64,000 nt of DNA. Source: an uncultured Flavobacterium sp. (GTDB taxonomy: Bacteria > Bacteroidota > Bacteroidia > Flavobacteriales > Flavobacteriaceae). Both the position numbers and the translations under genes were made by a program. Each line of letters opens with the position of its first letter. Positions within the stretch are counted from its first letter, which is position 1. The notes below the pieces were generated by a model. That model saw only the letters and a list, made by a program, of their open reading frames with translations, was not told the DNA's origin and ran no database searches. Location of the stretch: contig NZ_OX638201.1 of assembly GCF_951805225.1 (NCBI RefSeq), positions 992,001-1,056,000 on the forward strand, given 5' to 3'. Shown piece by piece: positions 16,621 through 25,661 of the stretch.

Positions 16621-17134
16621 ATTCATTTCTACTCCATCGAAATTGTAAAACCTTTGCGATTTTGCAAGAGATTTATTAACCATTACAATATAGAATTTCC
16701 TTATACTTAATTACATTGCCTATTATTCTTCAATGCCATTTCTTTCCTTTTTTCTGATAAATCACTTCAGTTTAAACCCAAAATTTTCACCAGTATTTTA
16801 TCATCCAAATAAAAATACATCATAATAATTCCCACAAAAAACAATCCATTTTTAGAGCATTTGCAAAATATTGTAATCCAAAACTATAATGATTTCAGAA
16901 GAAATTTGAAGAAAGTGGAGGTCAAATTATCATTTATTCAACAAAAAACGAGGTTCCTTTTATTAAATGCAGGATTTAAAACTATAGATTTTTCTGGTTT
17001 AAAGCAGTCAAATTACAATATTTCTTACAGGTGTTAAAAAAAGGAAATAGGTATTAACTCTTTTGTTTTTAGCGTTTTAAAGTTTTAGTAAAATTTTAAT
17101 TAACATTTTTTTTGCAAAAAAAACGATTAAACTT
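16621..17134. other. Intergenic spacer before the SusC locus
   Basis: No supported gene. A frame open from about 16811 to 17035 (plus strand) has no start codon, but its translation looks faintly protein-like, so a decayed gene end is possible. The rest is AT-rich spacer. Confidence 0.35.
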
Positions 17135-17163
17135 TTGGAGTTAATATTTTTAACATACTTTTG
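17135..17163 (+). promoter_or_regulatory. Promoter of the SusC/SusD operon
   Basis: TTG (17135-17137), an 18-base spacer, and TACTTTTG (17156-17163) match the flavobacterial consensus well. Transcription should start near 17170, giving an unusually long untranslated leader of about 390 bases before the susC-like start at 17559. Confidence 0.6.
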
Positions 17164-17405
17164 TTCTATCAAATTAGTAGAGTTTAAAAATAAAGTAAAT
17201 AAAAAAAGATTAAAGGTTAAGAAATACAATTCATTTTTTGAGCAGGCAAGAACCATTCGGTACTATATCCCTTCTGATTTTTCGGTGTTAAAAAACTCTT
17301 CAATCTCAAATTCATATAATTTTTCAATAAAGACGGACCTGAATTTTAGGGTCGAAATCTTGTAAAGACCAAATCAAAATAATAGTAATCCAAAAAAAAA
17401 AGAAA

Positions 17406-17432
17406 ATGAAAAAACGAATGCAATGCAGTTAA
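17406..17432 (+). CDS. Possible 8-codon upstream ORF in the SusC leader (MKKRMQCS)
   Basis: ATG AAA AAA CGA ATG CAA TGC AGT TAA, immediately followed by an A-tract and a 9-bp hairpin. Its position inside the long leader suggests a leader peptide whose translation influences downstream RNA folding. No good ribosome-binding site is seen, so translation is uncertain. Confidence 0.3.
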   Translation: MKKRMQCS

Positions 17433-17439
17433 AAAAAAA

Positions 17440-17537
17440 CCATTTCTGTTGCAGCAGAAATGGTGAAGCTTAAAGAAATTGTACATCTCTCTATAAGGAA
17501 AGTGGGAGTGGAGTAAATCCTTCCGGACTTGCCTTAT
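17440..17537 (+). promoter_or_regulatory. Structured RNA leader upstream of susC-like gene
   Basis: Two stems are visible. CCATTTCTG (17440-17448) pairs perfectly with CAGAAATGG (17455-17463) over a 6-base loop. ATAAGG-A-AAGT (17493-17503) pairs with ACTT-G-CCTTAT (17527-17537), an 11-bp stem with one mismatch, closing a G-rich internal region. The second stem ends 21 bases before the start codon, so it could gate ribosome access. It does not match riboswitch classes I can recall (TPP, cobalamin, SAM-I, c-di-GMP). Confidence 0.45.
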
Positions 17538-17558
17538 TTATTAAACCAAAACAAAGTA

Positions 17559-20500
17559 ATGAAAAAAAAATTAAATAGATATGCATACCTATGCATTTTG
17601 TTAATTTCCATAGGGGTTAAGGCTCAGGAAACCAAACCGTTAATTCAGTCCAAGCTAGAAGGTATAGTGATTGATGCTGCTACAAAGGAGCCGGTTATTG
17701 GAGCTTCAATAAATATAAAAGGTACTACACACGGAGTTCAGACAGATTTTGACGGGAAGTTTTATTTCCAAACCGGACAAAAATTTCCTTATACTTTAAT
17801 CGTAAGCTTTTTGGGATATAAAAGACTGGAAACTGTAGTTAATCAAAATTCGGTTGTAATTGAAATTACTCAGGAACAAAATGCACTTTCAGAAGTTGTA
17901 GTTACTGCATTGGGAATTTCAAAAGAAAAGAAATCTCTGGGATATACCACTCAGGCAGTTAAAGGGAAGGATTTGGGAGAAACTAAAGAAACGAACTTCC
18001 TGAATAGTCTTAGTGGTAGATTGGCTGGTGTACGTATCACGAATTCTCAAGGAGATATGGGATCTTCGCGTATTGTGATTCGTGGAGAAACGTCAATCGC
18101 TGGAAATAACCAACCTTTATTTGTGGTTGATGGAGTTCCGGTTGATAACTCACAATTAGGAAGCGTTGGTGGAGCAACCCGTGATTTCAAAAATGCGATT
18201 GCAGATATTAATCCACAAGATATTGAATCATTAACAGTATTGAAAGGTCCAAATGCTGCGGCACTTTATGGATCTCGTGCTGCGCATGGTGTTGTTTTGA
18301 TTACTACAAAATCAGGAAAAAATCAAAAAGGACTTGGTATCACAGTTAATACTGGTATCACGGTTTCTGAGGTTACAACTTTACCTCGTTTTCAAAATTC
18401 ATATGGTCAGGGATCAAACGGAAAATTTAGCTTTGTAGATGGTAAAGGTGGCGGAGTAAATGATGGTGTTGACGAAAGCTGGGGGCCAAGATTAGACGGA
18501 CGTCTTATTCCGCAATTTAATTCAAATGGTGTAGCGGTTCCTTTTATCGCGCATCCTGATAATGTGAAGGATTTCTTTAATACAGGACTTACTTATGATA
18601 ACAGTATTTCTATTGCAAAATCAGATGATAAATCAGATTTTCGTTTAGGAGTAAACAATCAAAAACAATTGGGAACTGTACCAAATAGTGAAGTAAACAA
18701 AACAAACTTTACAATTAATACGAATTACCAAATTTCAAAAGGTGTTAGAGTTGGTGTAAATGCCAATTATATTGTTACTGATGCTCCGGCACTTCCGGGT
18801 GGTCCATCTGGAAACCGTGCTGCGGGTGTAATGCTTCAGTTTCTTTGGTTTGGGCGTCAGGTAGATACTGAAGAACTTCAAAGAAACAGAGATGTAAACT
18901 GGAATAACAGCTATTATAGTAATCCATATTGGAATGCGTATTACAATACTACAAGTCAACAACGTAACCGTTTGATTGGAGATATCCATTTGGATGCAAA
19001 ACTTGCGGAAGGATTTAATTTTAAATTCCGTACAGGAATTGATTATTACAATGATCGTAGAAAATACCAGATTAAATACGGTACAAACGGAACTCCTTTT
19101 GGATCATATGCTGAAGACGCTTATACTGTAAGCGAACAAAATACTGAGGGTATTTTTACTTATACTAAAAAATTAAACGATGATTTTAGTTTAGACGCTC
19201 TTGCGGGATTCAACGTTCGTACACATAGTGATGCAAACAATTATCAAAAAGCGCCACGTCTTGCTGTACCGGATTTATATACTTTGACGAATTCACGTGA
19301 TCCGTTAACTTCATCAAATACGTATTCAAGATTAAAAGTTTATAGTGCATATGCATCGGCACAATTTGGTTTTAGAAATTATGCATTTTTAAACGTAACA
19401 GCTCGTAACGACTGGTCATCAACATTGCCAAGTAATAACCGTTCTTATTTTTATCCTTCTATTAACGGAAGTGTGATCTTAACAGATGCTTTGAATTTGA
19501 AAAGTAATACGCTTGATTTCTTAAAATTACGTGGTGGTTGGTCTGAAGTAGGAAACGACGCAGATCCATATCAATTGTCTACAGTTTACAATTTTCAAAC
19601 GGCATTTGACGGAAATCCAATTCAAACTTCTTCTCAAAAGAAACTTAATAATAATCTGAAACCAGAAACTACACGTTCTACGGAAGTTGGTTTAGAAGCT
19701 TCTTTTTGGAAAAACAGACTTCACTTTGATTTTGCTTATTATAACACAAACAGTTTAGATCAGATTTTAGAAATCAAAACAACTGCTGCGAGTGGTTATA
19801 ATTCACAATTAATCAATGCTGGAAAAATAAACAATCATGGTGTAGAAATTCAATTGGACGGAAATCCTGTTCAAACTGAAAATTTCAAATGGAATGTTGC
19901 TGTAAATTATGCAAAGAACATAAGCAAAGTTGAGATTTTGGATTATGACAAACAAATTCAAAACTACACAATTGGTTCTTCTGGAGGTGTTGATGTATTG
20001 GCATCTGTAGGTCAGGCTTACGGAGCGCTTTACGGAACTGCTTATTTACGTGACGCAAACGGAAACATTGTAGTTGGTGCAAATGGATTGCCAAAAGCAG
20101 ATCCGCAAAAGAAAGTATTAGGACATTATACTCCGGATTATACTGGTGGTGTGACAAATACATTGACATACAAAAATCTTGAACTTTCATTTCTTGTTGA
20201 TGCAAGTGTAGGTGGACAGATTTTCTCCGGAACAAACAGAACAGGTAATTATACAGGAGTATTGGCTCAGACTCTTTATGGTCGTGGTGCAGAAAATGGA
20301 GGTTTAAATTATTATGTAACAGGTACTACAAAAACTTTATTACCTGCAGGAACAACTGCTCCAACTGGTTCAGTAGTTTATGATGACGGAATGATCTTTA
20401 ATGGAGTATATGCTGATGGAACGCCAAATAAGACATTACTTAGTGCGCAGGAATATTACAAAGCTTCATACAATATTAGCGAAGCTTACCTTTATAGTTC

Positions 20501-20741
20501 CACTTACGTGAAATTAAGAGAAGTAAAACTGACTTATAATGTTGATAAAAAACTAGTTAAGAAACTGGGATTAGCCGGAGCAAGTTTTACAGCTTCAGGT
20601 CGTAACCTGTTCTTTATTTACAAAGACGCACCAAATATCGATCCGGAATCGGCTTTTAACACTGGAAATGCACAAGGTTTAGAGAGTTTGTCTCTGCCAA
20701 CTACCAGAAGTTTCAGTCTTAATGTTAATCTTAAATTCTAA
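17559..20741 (+). CDS. SusC/RagA family TonB-linked outer-membrane transporter
   Basis: 1060 residues from the ATG at 17559. An in-frame TTG 30 bases upstream would put residues ahead of a good signal peptide (MKKKLNRYAYLCILLISIG, cut after VKA). Domains in order: carboxypeptidase-regulatory-like fold (~28-110, starting LEGIVIDAATKEPVIGASIN), plug (~120-235, including VVDGVPVDN and VLKGPNAAALYGSRAAHG), then the 22-strand barrel with typical aromatic C-terminus SFSLNVNLKF. It imports a polymer fragment or peptide with TonB energy, working with the SusD-like lipoprotein 12 bases downstream. No glycosidase or protease gene is adjacent, so the substrate cannot be inferred. Confidence 0.95.
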   Translation: MKKKLNRYAYLCILLISIGVKAQETKPLIQSKLEGIVIDAATKEPVIGASINIKGTTHGVQTDFDGKFYFQTGQKFPYTLIVSFLGYKRLETVVNQNSVVIEITQEQNALSEVVVTALGISKEKKSLGYTTQAVKGKDLGETKETNFLNSLSGRLAGVRITNSQGDMGSSRIVIRGETSIAGNNQPLFVVDGVPVDNSQLGSVGGATRDFKNAIADINPQDIESLTVLKGPNAAALYGSRAAHGVVLITTKSGKNQKGLGITVNTGITVSEVTTLPRFQNSYGQGSNGKFSFVDGKGGGVNDGVDESWGPRLDGRLIPQFNSNGVAVPFIAHPDNVKDFFNTGLTYDNSISIAKSDDKSDFRLGVNNQKQLGTVPNSEVNKTNFTINTNYQISKGVRVGVNANYIVTDAPALPGGPSGNRAAGVMLQFLWFGRQVDTEELQRNRDVNWNNSYYSNPYWNAYYNTTSQQRNRLIGDIHLDAKLAEGFNFKFRTGIDYYNDRRKYQIKYGTNGTPFGSYAEDAYTVSEQNTEGIFTYTKKLNDDFSLDALAGFNVRTHSDANNYQKAPRLAVPDLYTLTNSRDPLTSSNTYSRLKVYSAYASAQFGFRNYAFLNVTARNDWSSTLPSNNRSYFYPSINGSVILTDALNLKSNTLDFLKLRGGWSEVGNDADPYQLSTVYNFQTAFDGNPIQTSSQKKLNNNLKPETTRSTEVGLEASFWKNRLHFDFAYYNTNSLDQILEIKTTAASGYNSQLINAGKINNHGVEIQLDGNPVQTENFKWNVAVNYAKNISKVEILDYDKQIQNYTIGSSGGVDVLASVGQAYGALYGTAYLRDANGNIVVGANGLPKADPQKKVLGHYTPDYTGGVTNTLTYKNLELSFLVDASVGGQIFSGTNRTGNYTGVLAQTLYGRGAENGGLNYYVTGTTKTLLPAGTTAPTGSVVYDDGMIFNGVYADGTPNKTLLSAQEYYKASYNISEAYLYSSTYVKLREVKLTYNVDKKLVKKLGLAGASFTASGRNLFFIYKDAPNIDPESAFNTGNAQGLESLSLPTTRSFSLNVNLKF

Positions 20742-20753
20742 AAACACGAAATC

Positions 20754-22178
20754 ATGCTAAAAAAAATAGCTTATATAACTCTATTTGCATTGTCGCTGAC
20801 TTCTTGCAGCAACGATTTGGATGAAATAAATAAAAATCCAAATGCAACCGAAACGCCATTGGCACCTTACCTGTTAACAGGATCATTAAAACAAGGCGCT
20901 GACTTATATTGGGGTTCAACAAATAACTTTGATTCGTCGTTATTGTTTGTTCAGCATTGGGCAAAAATTCAATATACAGAACCGGACAGATTCGATGTAT
21001 CTAACACGTCTTTTACGACTTTGTGGAATACAGGATATGCAACTTTAATTACAGATTTGAACACGATTCTGAATTTTACAGATCAACAGGCAAATTCAAA
21101 TTACAAAGGAATTGCACTAACATTGCGTTCATGGACATTTTTGTTGTTGACAGATGCTTACGGAAGCATTCCTTATAAAGATGCAGGTCAAAAAGTAACA
21201 CCAACTTATAATACTCAAAAAGAAGTTTATACAGGATTACTTGAAGATTTGAAAAAAGCGCAGTCTTTGCTTGCTACAACAAACGGTGCTGTAACTGGAG
21301 ATTTAGTTTATAAAGGTGATATCTTAAAATGGAAGAGATTTGTAAATTCACTTCGTTTGCGTATTGCATTGAGAATTTCAGACAGAGAACCTGCTTTGGC
21401 TAAACAAGCTGCAATTGATGCAACAACAGATCCAGCAGGAGTTTTGAGCAGTAATACTGATACTTTTCAGTTTGTTTACATCAGTTCTCCGCAACAAAAT
21501 CCAGCTTCGGCATGGTTTGAAACGAGAGATGATTACCGTATTTCAAAAACATTAGTAGATAAATTATATGCATTATCTGATCCGCGTTTGCCAGTTTATG
21601 CACAATTGCCATCTGATGCAACTGTAGGTAAATATGTTGGTGGCGCTAACGGATTATCAAACAGTGATGCTAATAGTCAAGGTTTTGCCAAAACATCAAA
21701 ACCAGGTAAATATTTCTTAACGTCAACTTCACCGGCTGTAATTGCTTCTTATTCTGAAACATTATTCAATCTTTCTGAAGCCGTTGCACGTGGATTTATT
21801 TCCGGAGATGCAGAGCAACTTTACAAAAATGCAATTACTGCTTCATTGAATCAATTTGGAATTAACGATGCAACAGTAGTTTCAAATTATCTTAATCAGG
21901 CAACTGTAAAGTACGATGCAACAAACTATGCTAAATCAATTGGTACTCAAAAATGGATTGCATTCTACGGACAAGGCCTTGATGCTTTTGTAGAGTGGAG
22001 AAGACTTGATTATCCGGTATTAACCGCTGGTCCTGCTACAGTTTTGGACGGACAGATTCCTTCACGTTTCTTTTATCCGGGTACAGAGCAATCGCTAAAC
22101 GGAACTAGTTACCAAGCTGCAATCGCAACTCAAGGAAAAGATTTGTTGACTACAAAACTATGGTTTGATATAAAATAA
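20754..22178 (+). CDS. SusD/RagB-like nutrient-binding outer-membrane lipoprotein
   Basis: 474 residues with lipobox LTSC (Cys18), followed by NDLDEINKNPNATETP, the standard opening of the SusD-like_2 group. The helical TPR-like fold continues through FVNSLRLRIALRISDREP to the C-terminal PSRFFYPGTEQSLN block. It forms the lid over the SusC barrel on the cell surface and captures substrate. It is co-transcribed with the transporter (12-base gap). The gene is complete and of usual length. Confidence 0.94.
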   Translation: MLKKIAYITLFALSLTSCSNDLDEINKNPNATETPLAPYLLTGSLKQGADLYWGSTNNFDSSLLFVQHWAKIQYTEPDRFDVSNTSFTTLWNTGYATLITDLNTILNFTDQQANSNYKGIALTLRSWTFLLLTDAYGSIPYKDAGQKVTPTYNTQKEVYTGLLEDLKKAQSLLATTNGAVTGDLVYKGDILKWKRFVNSLRLRIALRISDREPALAKQAAIDATTDPAGVLSSNTDTFQFVYISSPQQNPASAWFETRDDYRISKTLVDKLYALSDPRLPVYAQLPSDATVGKYVGGANGLSNSDANSQGFAKTSKPGKYFLTSTSPAVIASYSETLFNLSEAVARGFISGDAEQLYKNAITASLNQFGINDATVVSNYLNQATVKYDATNYAKSIGTQKWIAFYGQGLDAFVEWRRLDYPVLTAGPATVLDGQIPSRFFYPGTEQSLNGTSYQAAIATQGKDLLTTKLWFDIK

Positions 22179-22211
22179 GCCTGTTGTTTGTATGTCATAA
22201 AAAAAATATTA

Positions 22212-22266
22212 AACACATAGAAACATAGATTTTTTTAAGCAAACAAATACTATGTTTCTATGTGTT
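22212..22266. repeat. Perfect 17-bp inverted repeat after the SusD gene
   Basis: AACACATAGAAACATAG at 22212-22228 and its exact reverse complement at 22250-22266, with a 21-base loop. The ACATAGAAACATAG wording resembles flavobacterial intergenic repeats. It probably acts as a 3' stabilising hairpin or weak terminator. Confidence 0.6.
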
Positions 22267-22314
22267 AAAATAATTACACTCGATTTTAGTGCTTACTAAT
22301 AAAATCAAATAATG

Positions 22315-22357
22315 AAAAAATCCGCAAATGTCTATTATTGACTTTGCGGATTTTTTT
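22315..22357. terminator. Bidirectional rho-independent terminator
   Basis: AAAAAATCCGCAAA (22315-22328) pairs with TTTGCGGATTTTTT (22343 onward) over a 14-base loop, with A- and T-tracts on both sides. It serves the SusCD operon and the convergent gene at 22395. Confidence 0.75.
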
Positions 22358-22394
22358 ATGTTTTTCAGATGATAAAGTTGATAAATTATAGCAC

Positions 22395-22844
22395 TTAAAA
22401 CTGAATTAACCAGTCTACAGAAAAAGCAATAATGATAAAAATATTGTGTACAAATACAAGTTGCAAATAATAACCTTTAAAGTTTTTAGTATGAGTTGAA
22501 GGTATAATTTCAACAAGAAAAGTCCAGCTTATAATTCGGATTAAACCATTTATGAAACCAATAAAAATAGTTGTCATCCATGAAATTTCTGCAAATTCGT
22601 TATACCAAAGCAAATAATAAATAGCGGCAAAACAAAGTCCAAAGCTGTGATGCAATATCTTTCCGGCTTTTACTTTCGCTTTAAGCGGTAAATTTATATC
22701 AATAGCAAAAAGAAGACTTGTAAGCAGAGCAGGTTCACGATAAAATTCATTGTCTGAGTTTGATAACGCCGTGTTGAATATTTTGAGAATACAACAGGTT
22801 AACAACCAGGAAATCAGAATTTGAAAAAGTAGGTATAAGATCAT
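22395..22844 (-). CDS. Four-span membrane protein, 149 aa, unknown
   Basis: ATG at 22844. Four hydrophobic helices (residues ~4-24, 66-82, 88-108 and 124-146) with the second-loop motif GKILHHSFGLCFAA. No family was recognised with confidence. It stands alone, converging on the SusCD operon and sharing its terminator. The neighbouring LRR gene upstream is on the same strand but about 115 bases away, so it may have its own promoter. Confidence 0.65.
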   Translation of the reverse strand: MILYLLFQILISWLLTCCILKIFNTALSNSDNEFYREPALLTSLLFAIDINLPLKAKVKAGKILHHSFGLCFAAIYYLLWYNEFAEISWMTTIFIGFINGLIRIISWTFLVEIIPSTHTKNFKGYYLQLVFVHNIFIIIAFSVDWLIQF

Positions 22845-22959
22845 AAAAGGGCGTAAAATTTTTTACGCGGCAAATATAAGCATGAAAGTGATAAGAATAA
22901 AATTAAAATGGTTAGAATGACCTTTTCCTTTAAATATTCAATTAAACTAACGTCTTATT

Positions 22960-25581
22960 TTATTGGCATGAAGTACTAAAAATCACACCAGAATCTTTAA
23001 ACCATCTCGAAGAAGGAAAGTCTGTTTTATCAACCTGAATGCATTTGAGATCATCATTTTTAAGAGCAGAAACATAAGATATAGTACTATTATTTCCGTT
23101 TTTGAGATTAAGAGAAGTCAATTCATTCGAAGAACAAGTTAAGCTAAGCAATGCGGTGTTATTGGATAAATCGAGAGTTTTCAGCCTGTTTTCTTCACAT
23201 GAAATTCTGGTCAATTGGAGATTGTGAGACAGATCTAAATTTTCAAGTCCATTTTGCTCACAATGAAATTCTTTCAAAGCTGTATTTTTAGTTATATCCA
23301 AAGTTTTCAATAGATTAGAATTGCATTCAAGATACATTAAAAGAGTATTTTGACTCGGATCCAAACTAGTCAGTTTATTTGAACTGCAATTAAAATTCCA
23401 CAAAACCGTATTTTTAGAGACATCCAAAGTAGTTAGCTGATTTGATACGCAGCTAAAATTATTCAGTACTTTGTTTGAGCTGAGATCCAATGTTTTTAAT
23501 TTATTCTCATTACAATACAACAGTCTTAAATCTTTATTTTTAGTAATATCCAGATTTGTCAATTGATTATTGGCACAACCAAATTTTTCCAATTTCGGAT
23601 TCAGACTTACGTCTAAAGAAGTTAAGAGATTATTACTGCAAAACAACTCGTCTAAAATTGCATTTTTAGATAAATTCAAAGTTGTTAATTTATTGTTGTC
23701 ACATCGCAAAATTGTCAAAGCAGTATTTTTAGAAACATCTAAATCCGATATTTTATTAGATTGACAATCAATATAATCCAAAAGTAAATTTTTGGATAAA
23801 TCGAGGTTTGTTATTTGATTGGCATAACACCCCAATTCGATTAATGAAGTATTTTTAATAACACTTAATTCCGTTAAGAAGGTATTGGCACAATATAAAG
23901 TAGTCAACGCATTATTTTCAGAAACATCTAAAGTTGTCAATTTATTACCATTACAATTTAAATTGGTTAGCAATTTATTTTTAGACACTTTCAAAGATTT
24001 CAAATTGTTATACTCACAATTCAAAGTCAGCAACGCTTTATTTTGGCTAATATCTAAAGAAGTTATATGATTACGCTGACAATTTAATAAAGTAAGTGCT
24101 TTATTATGAGAAACATCTAAATCAATACTATTGGCTTCACAATCTAATTCTTTTAAAGCCTTATTTCCGGAAATATCCAAAGTATTAAGATAGTTTTCCT
24201 CGCAATAAAGCGCAGTTAGATTTTTATTATTGCTTACAATTAAGGAATTTATTAGGTTTTTAGTGCAAACTAGTTTTGTCAAAGCTTTATATTCAGTAAT
24301 ATCAAGATTTTGAATTTGATTTTTAGAGCAGTTTAAGGTTTTTAAAGCGACAAAATCCTCCAAACCTTTTAAGTCTTTGATTTCATTATTCGAAACATCC
24401 AAATCTGTAATAGAAGCAATATTTGCTGTAAAGACTCTTCCGTCCGGTTCACCAGAATCATATTTTAGTGCAATTAAAGCTTTCTCAAAATTAAGATCCG
24501 GAATTACCGTATATCCGGGTTCAATTTCGGCACATATTATTCTGCATTTTGAAAAATCTGACCTATCATTTATATGATAAGGTTGACCATCAAAATCTGC
24601 GCTAATACATTTTAGATCAGGATTTTCCTCTGTAAACATATAACTTATAAGAGGACAATTTTTAATATTCAAATCAGTTAATTGATTTTGGGAACAATCA
24701 AAACCTTTTAAAGAAAGACTGTTTGATAAATCCAATGTTTTTAACTGATTTCCACGACATCCCAAATCTCTCAAAGCTTTGCTTGAGCTAAAATCCAATG
24801 CAGTCAATTGATTGTTGGAACAGTCAATTTCAATAAGAGCATTATTTTCCGAAAAACTTATCGTTGTTATTTGATTATCATAACATTGTAAAGACCCCAA
24901 ATTAATATTCTGAGTTAAATTCAATTGGGCTAATTTGTTATATTGGCAATACAAAGTATTTAGATTTGTATTTTGGCTTAAATCCAAAAAAGTCAATTTA
25001 TTATTAAAGCAATGCAAATATTCTAAAGCAATATTTTGACTCAAATCCAATGAAACCAATGCGTTGTGATCGGTAACTAACATGTTTAAAGAGGTGTTTT
25101 TACGTACATCTAAATTTGCTAATTTGTTGTTGGAACAATGTAACTGATTTAGTTGAATATTTTGCGTTACATCTAAAACCTTCAATTGATTATTATAACA
25201 TATTAAGTGAGTAAGAATTGTATTTTTGGTTACATTCAATGATTTTAATTTGTTTTCGGAACAAGATAAAAAAGTCAAAACGGTATTTTTGCTAAGATCC
25301 AGTTTTGTTAATTTATTTTCGTAACAAGTTAAATTATCTAATGCTTCAAAATCTTGGATTCCAGTTAAATCAGAGATGTTTTTGTTTGAAATATTTAGTG
25401 ATTTTACATTAGAAATTGCTGCGGTCAATACTTTTCCGTCAGGTTTACCAGAATCATATCCCAAATTTATAAGGCACTTTTCAAAATTAGAGTCGGGGAT
25501 TAAGGTATATCCGGTTTTGGCTTGCGAAAACAAATTATTTGACGCGCAACAAAGCAAAATAACAAATAGTATTCTTTTCAT
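22960..25581 (-). CDS. Secreted leucine-rich-repeat protein, two-lobed
   Basis: The start is set at ATG 25581 because a clean signal peptide follows (MKRILFVILLCCASNNLFSQ). 873 residues, almost all 21-residue LRRs of the bacterial type L-x-C-x-x-N-x-L-T-x-L-D-L-S-x-N. Two lobes each open with an equivalent cap (GYTLIPDSNFEKCLINLGYD and GYTVIPDLNFEKALIALKYD), each followed by DSGxPDG and a run of repeats. The protein thus arose by duplication of a cap-plus-repeats unit. It ends FSTSCQ with no recognisable type IX sorting domain. Likely an extracellular or surface binding protein. The ligand is unknown. Confidence 0.88.
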   Translation of the reverse strand: MKRILFVILLCCASNNLFSQAKTGYTLIPDSNFEKCLINLGYDSGKPDGKVLTAAISNVKSLNISNKNISDLTGIQDFEALDNLTCYENKLTKLDLSKNTVLTFLSCSENKLKSLNVTKNTILTHLICYNNQLKVLDVTQNIQLNQLHCSNNKLANLDVRKNTSLNMLVTDHNALVSLDLSQNIALEYLHCFNNKLTFLDLSQNTNLNTLYCQYNKLAQLNLTQNINLGSLQCYDNQITTISFSENNALIEIDCSNNQLTALDFSSSKALRDLGCRGNQLKTLDLSNSLSLKGFDCSQNQLTDLNIKNCPLISYMFTEENPDLKCISADFDGQPYHINDRSDFSKCRIICAEIEPGYTVIPDLNFEKALIALKYDSGEPDGRVFTANIASITDLDVSNNEIKDLKGLEDFVALKTLNCSKNQIQNLDITEYKALTKLVCTKNLINSLIVSNNKNLTALYCEENYLNTLDISGNKALKELDCEANSIDLDVSHNKALTLLNCQRNHITSLDISQNKALLTLNCEYNNLKSLKVSKNKLLTNLNCNGNKLTTLDVSENNALTTLYCANTFLTELSVIKNTSLIELGCYANQITNLDLSKNLLLDYIDCQSNKISDLDVSKNTALTILRCDNNKLTTLNLSKNAILDELFCSNNLLTSLDVSLNPKLEKFGCANNQLTNLDITKNKDLRLLYCNENKLKTLDLSSNKVLNNFSCVSNQLTTLDVSKNTVLWNFNCSSNKLTSLDPSQNTLLMYLECNSNLLKTLDITKNTALKEFHCEQNGLENLDLSHNLQLTRISCEENRLKTLDLSNNTALLSLTCSSNELTSLNLKNGNNSTISYVSALKNDDLKCIQVDKTDFPSSRWFKDSGVIFSTSCQ

Positions 25582-25661
25582 AAATGTCTCTTTTATACCA
25601 ATGGGAATTACTGAATATGATTTTTCAAACATAAACAGGTATAATAATTTTTGATGCTAAT

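Noticed and set aside
16811..17035. Open frame of about 74 codons with protein-like translation in the pre-SusC spacer
   Set aside because: There is no start codon and no recognisable domain; at most a decayed fragment.
16483..17134. Possible insertion sequence between the lanthipeptide and SusC loci
   Set aside because: No transposase frame or terminal repeats; only a dispersed short repeat arm is visible.
17135..17365. 76-codon frame upstream of the SusC gene
   Set aside because: It begins on the TTG of a good promoter and lies in the untranslated leader; composition is not protein-like.
23570..24577. Several plus-strand open frames inside the LRR gene
   Set aside because: They are antisense shadows produced by the regular LRR codon pattern.
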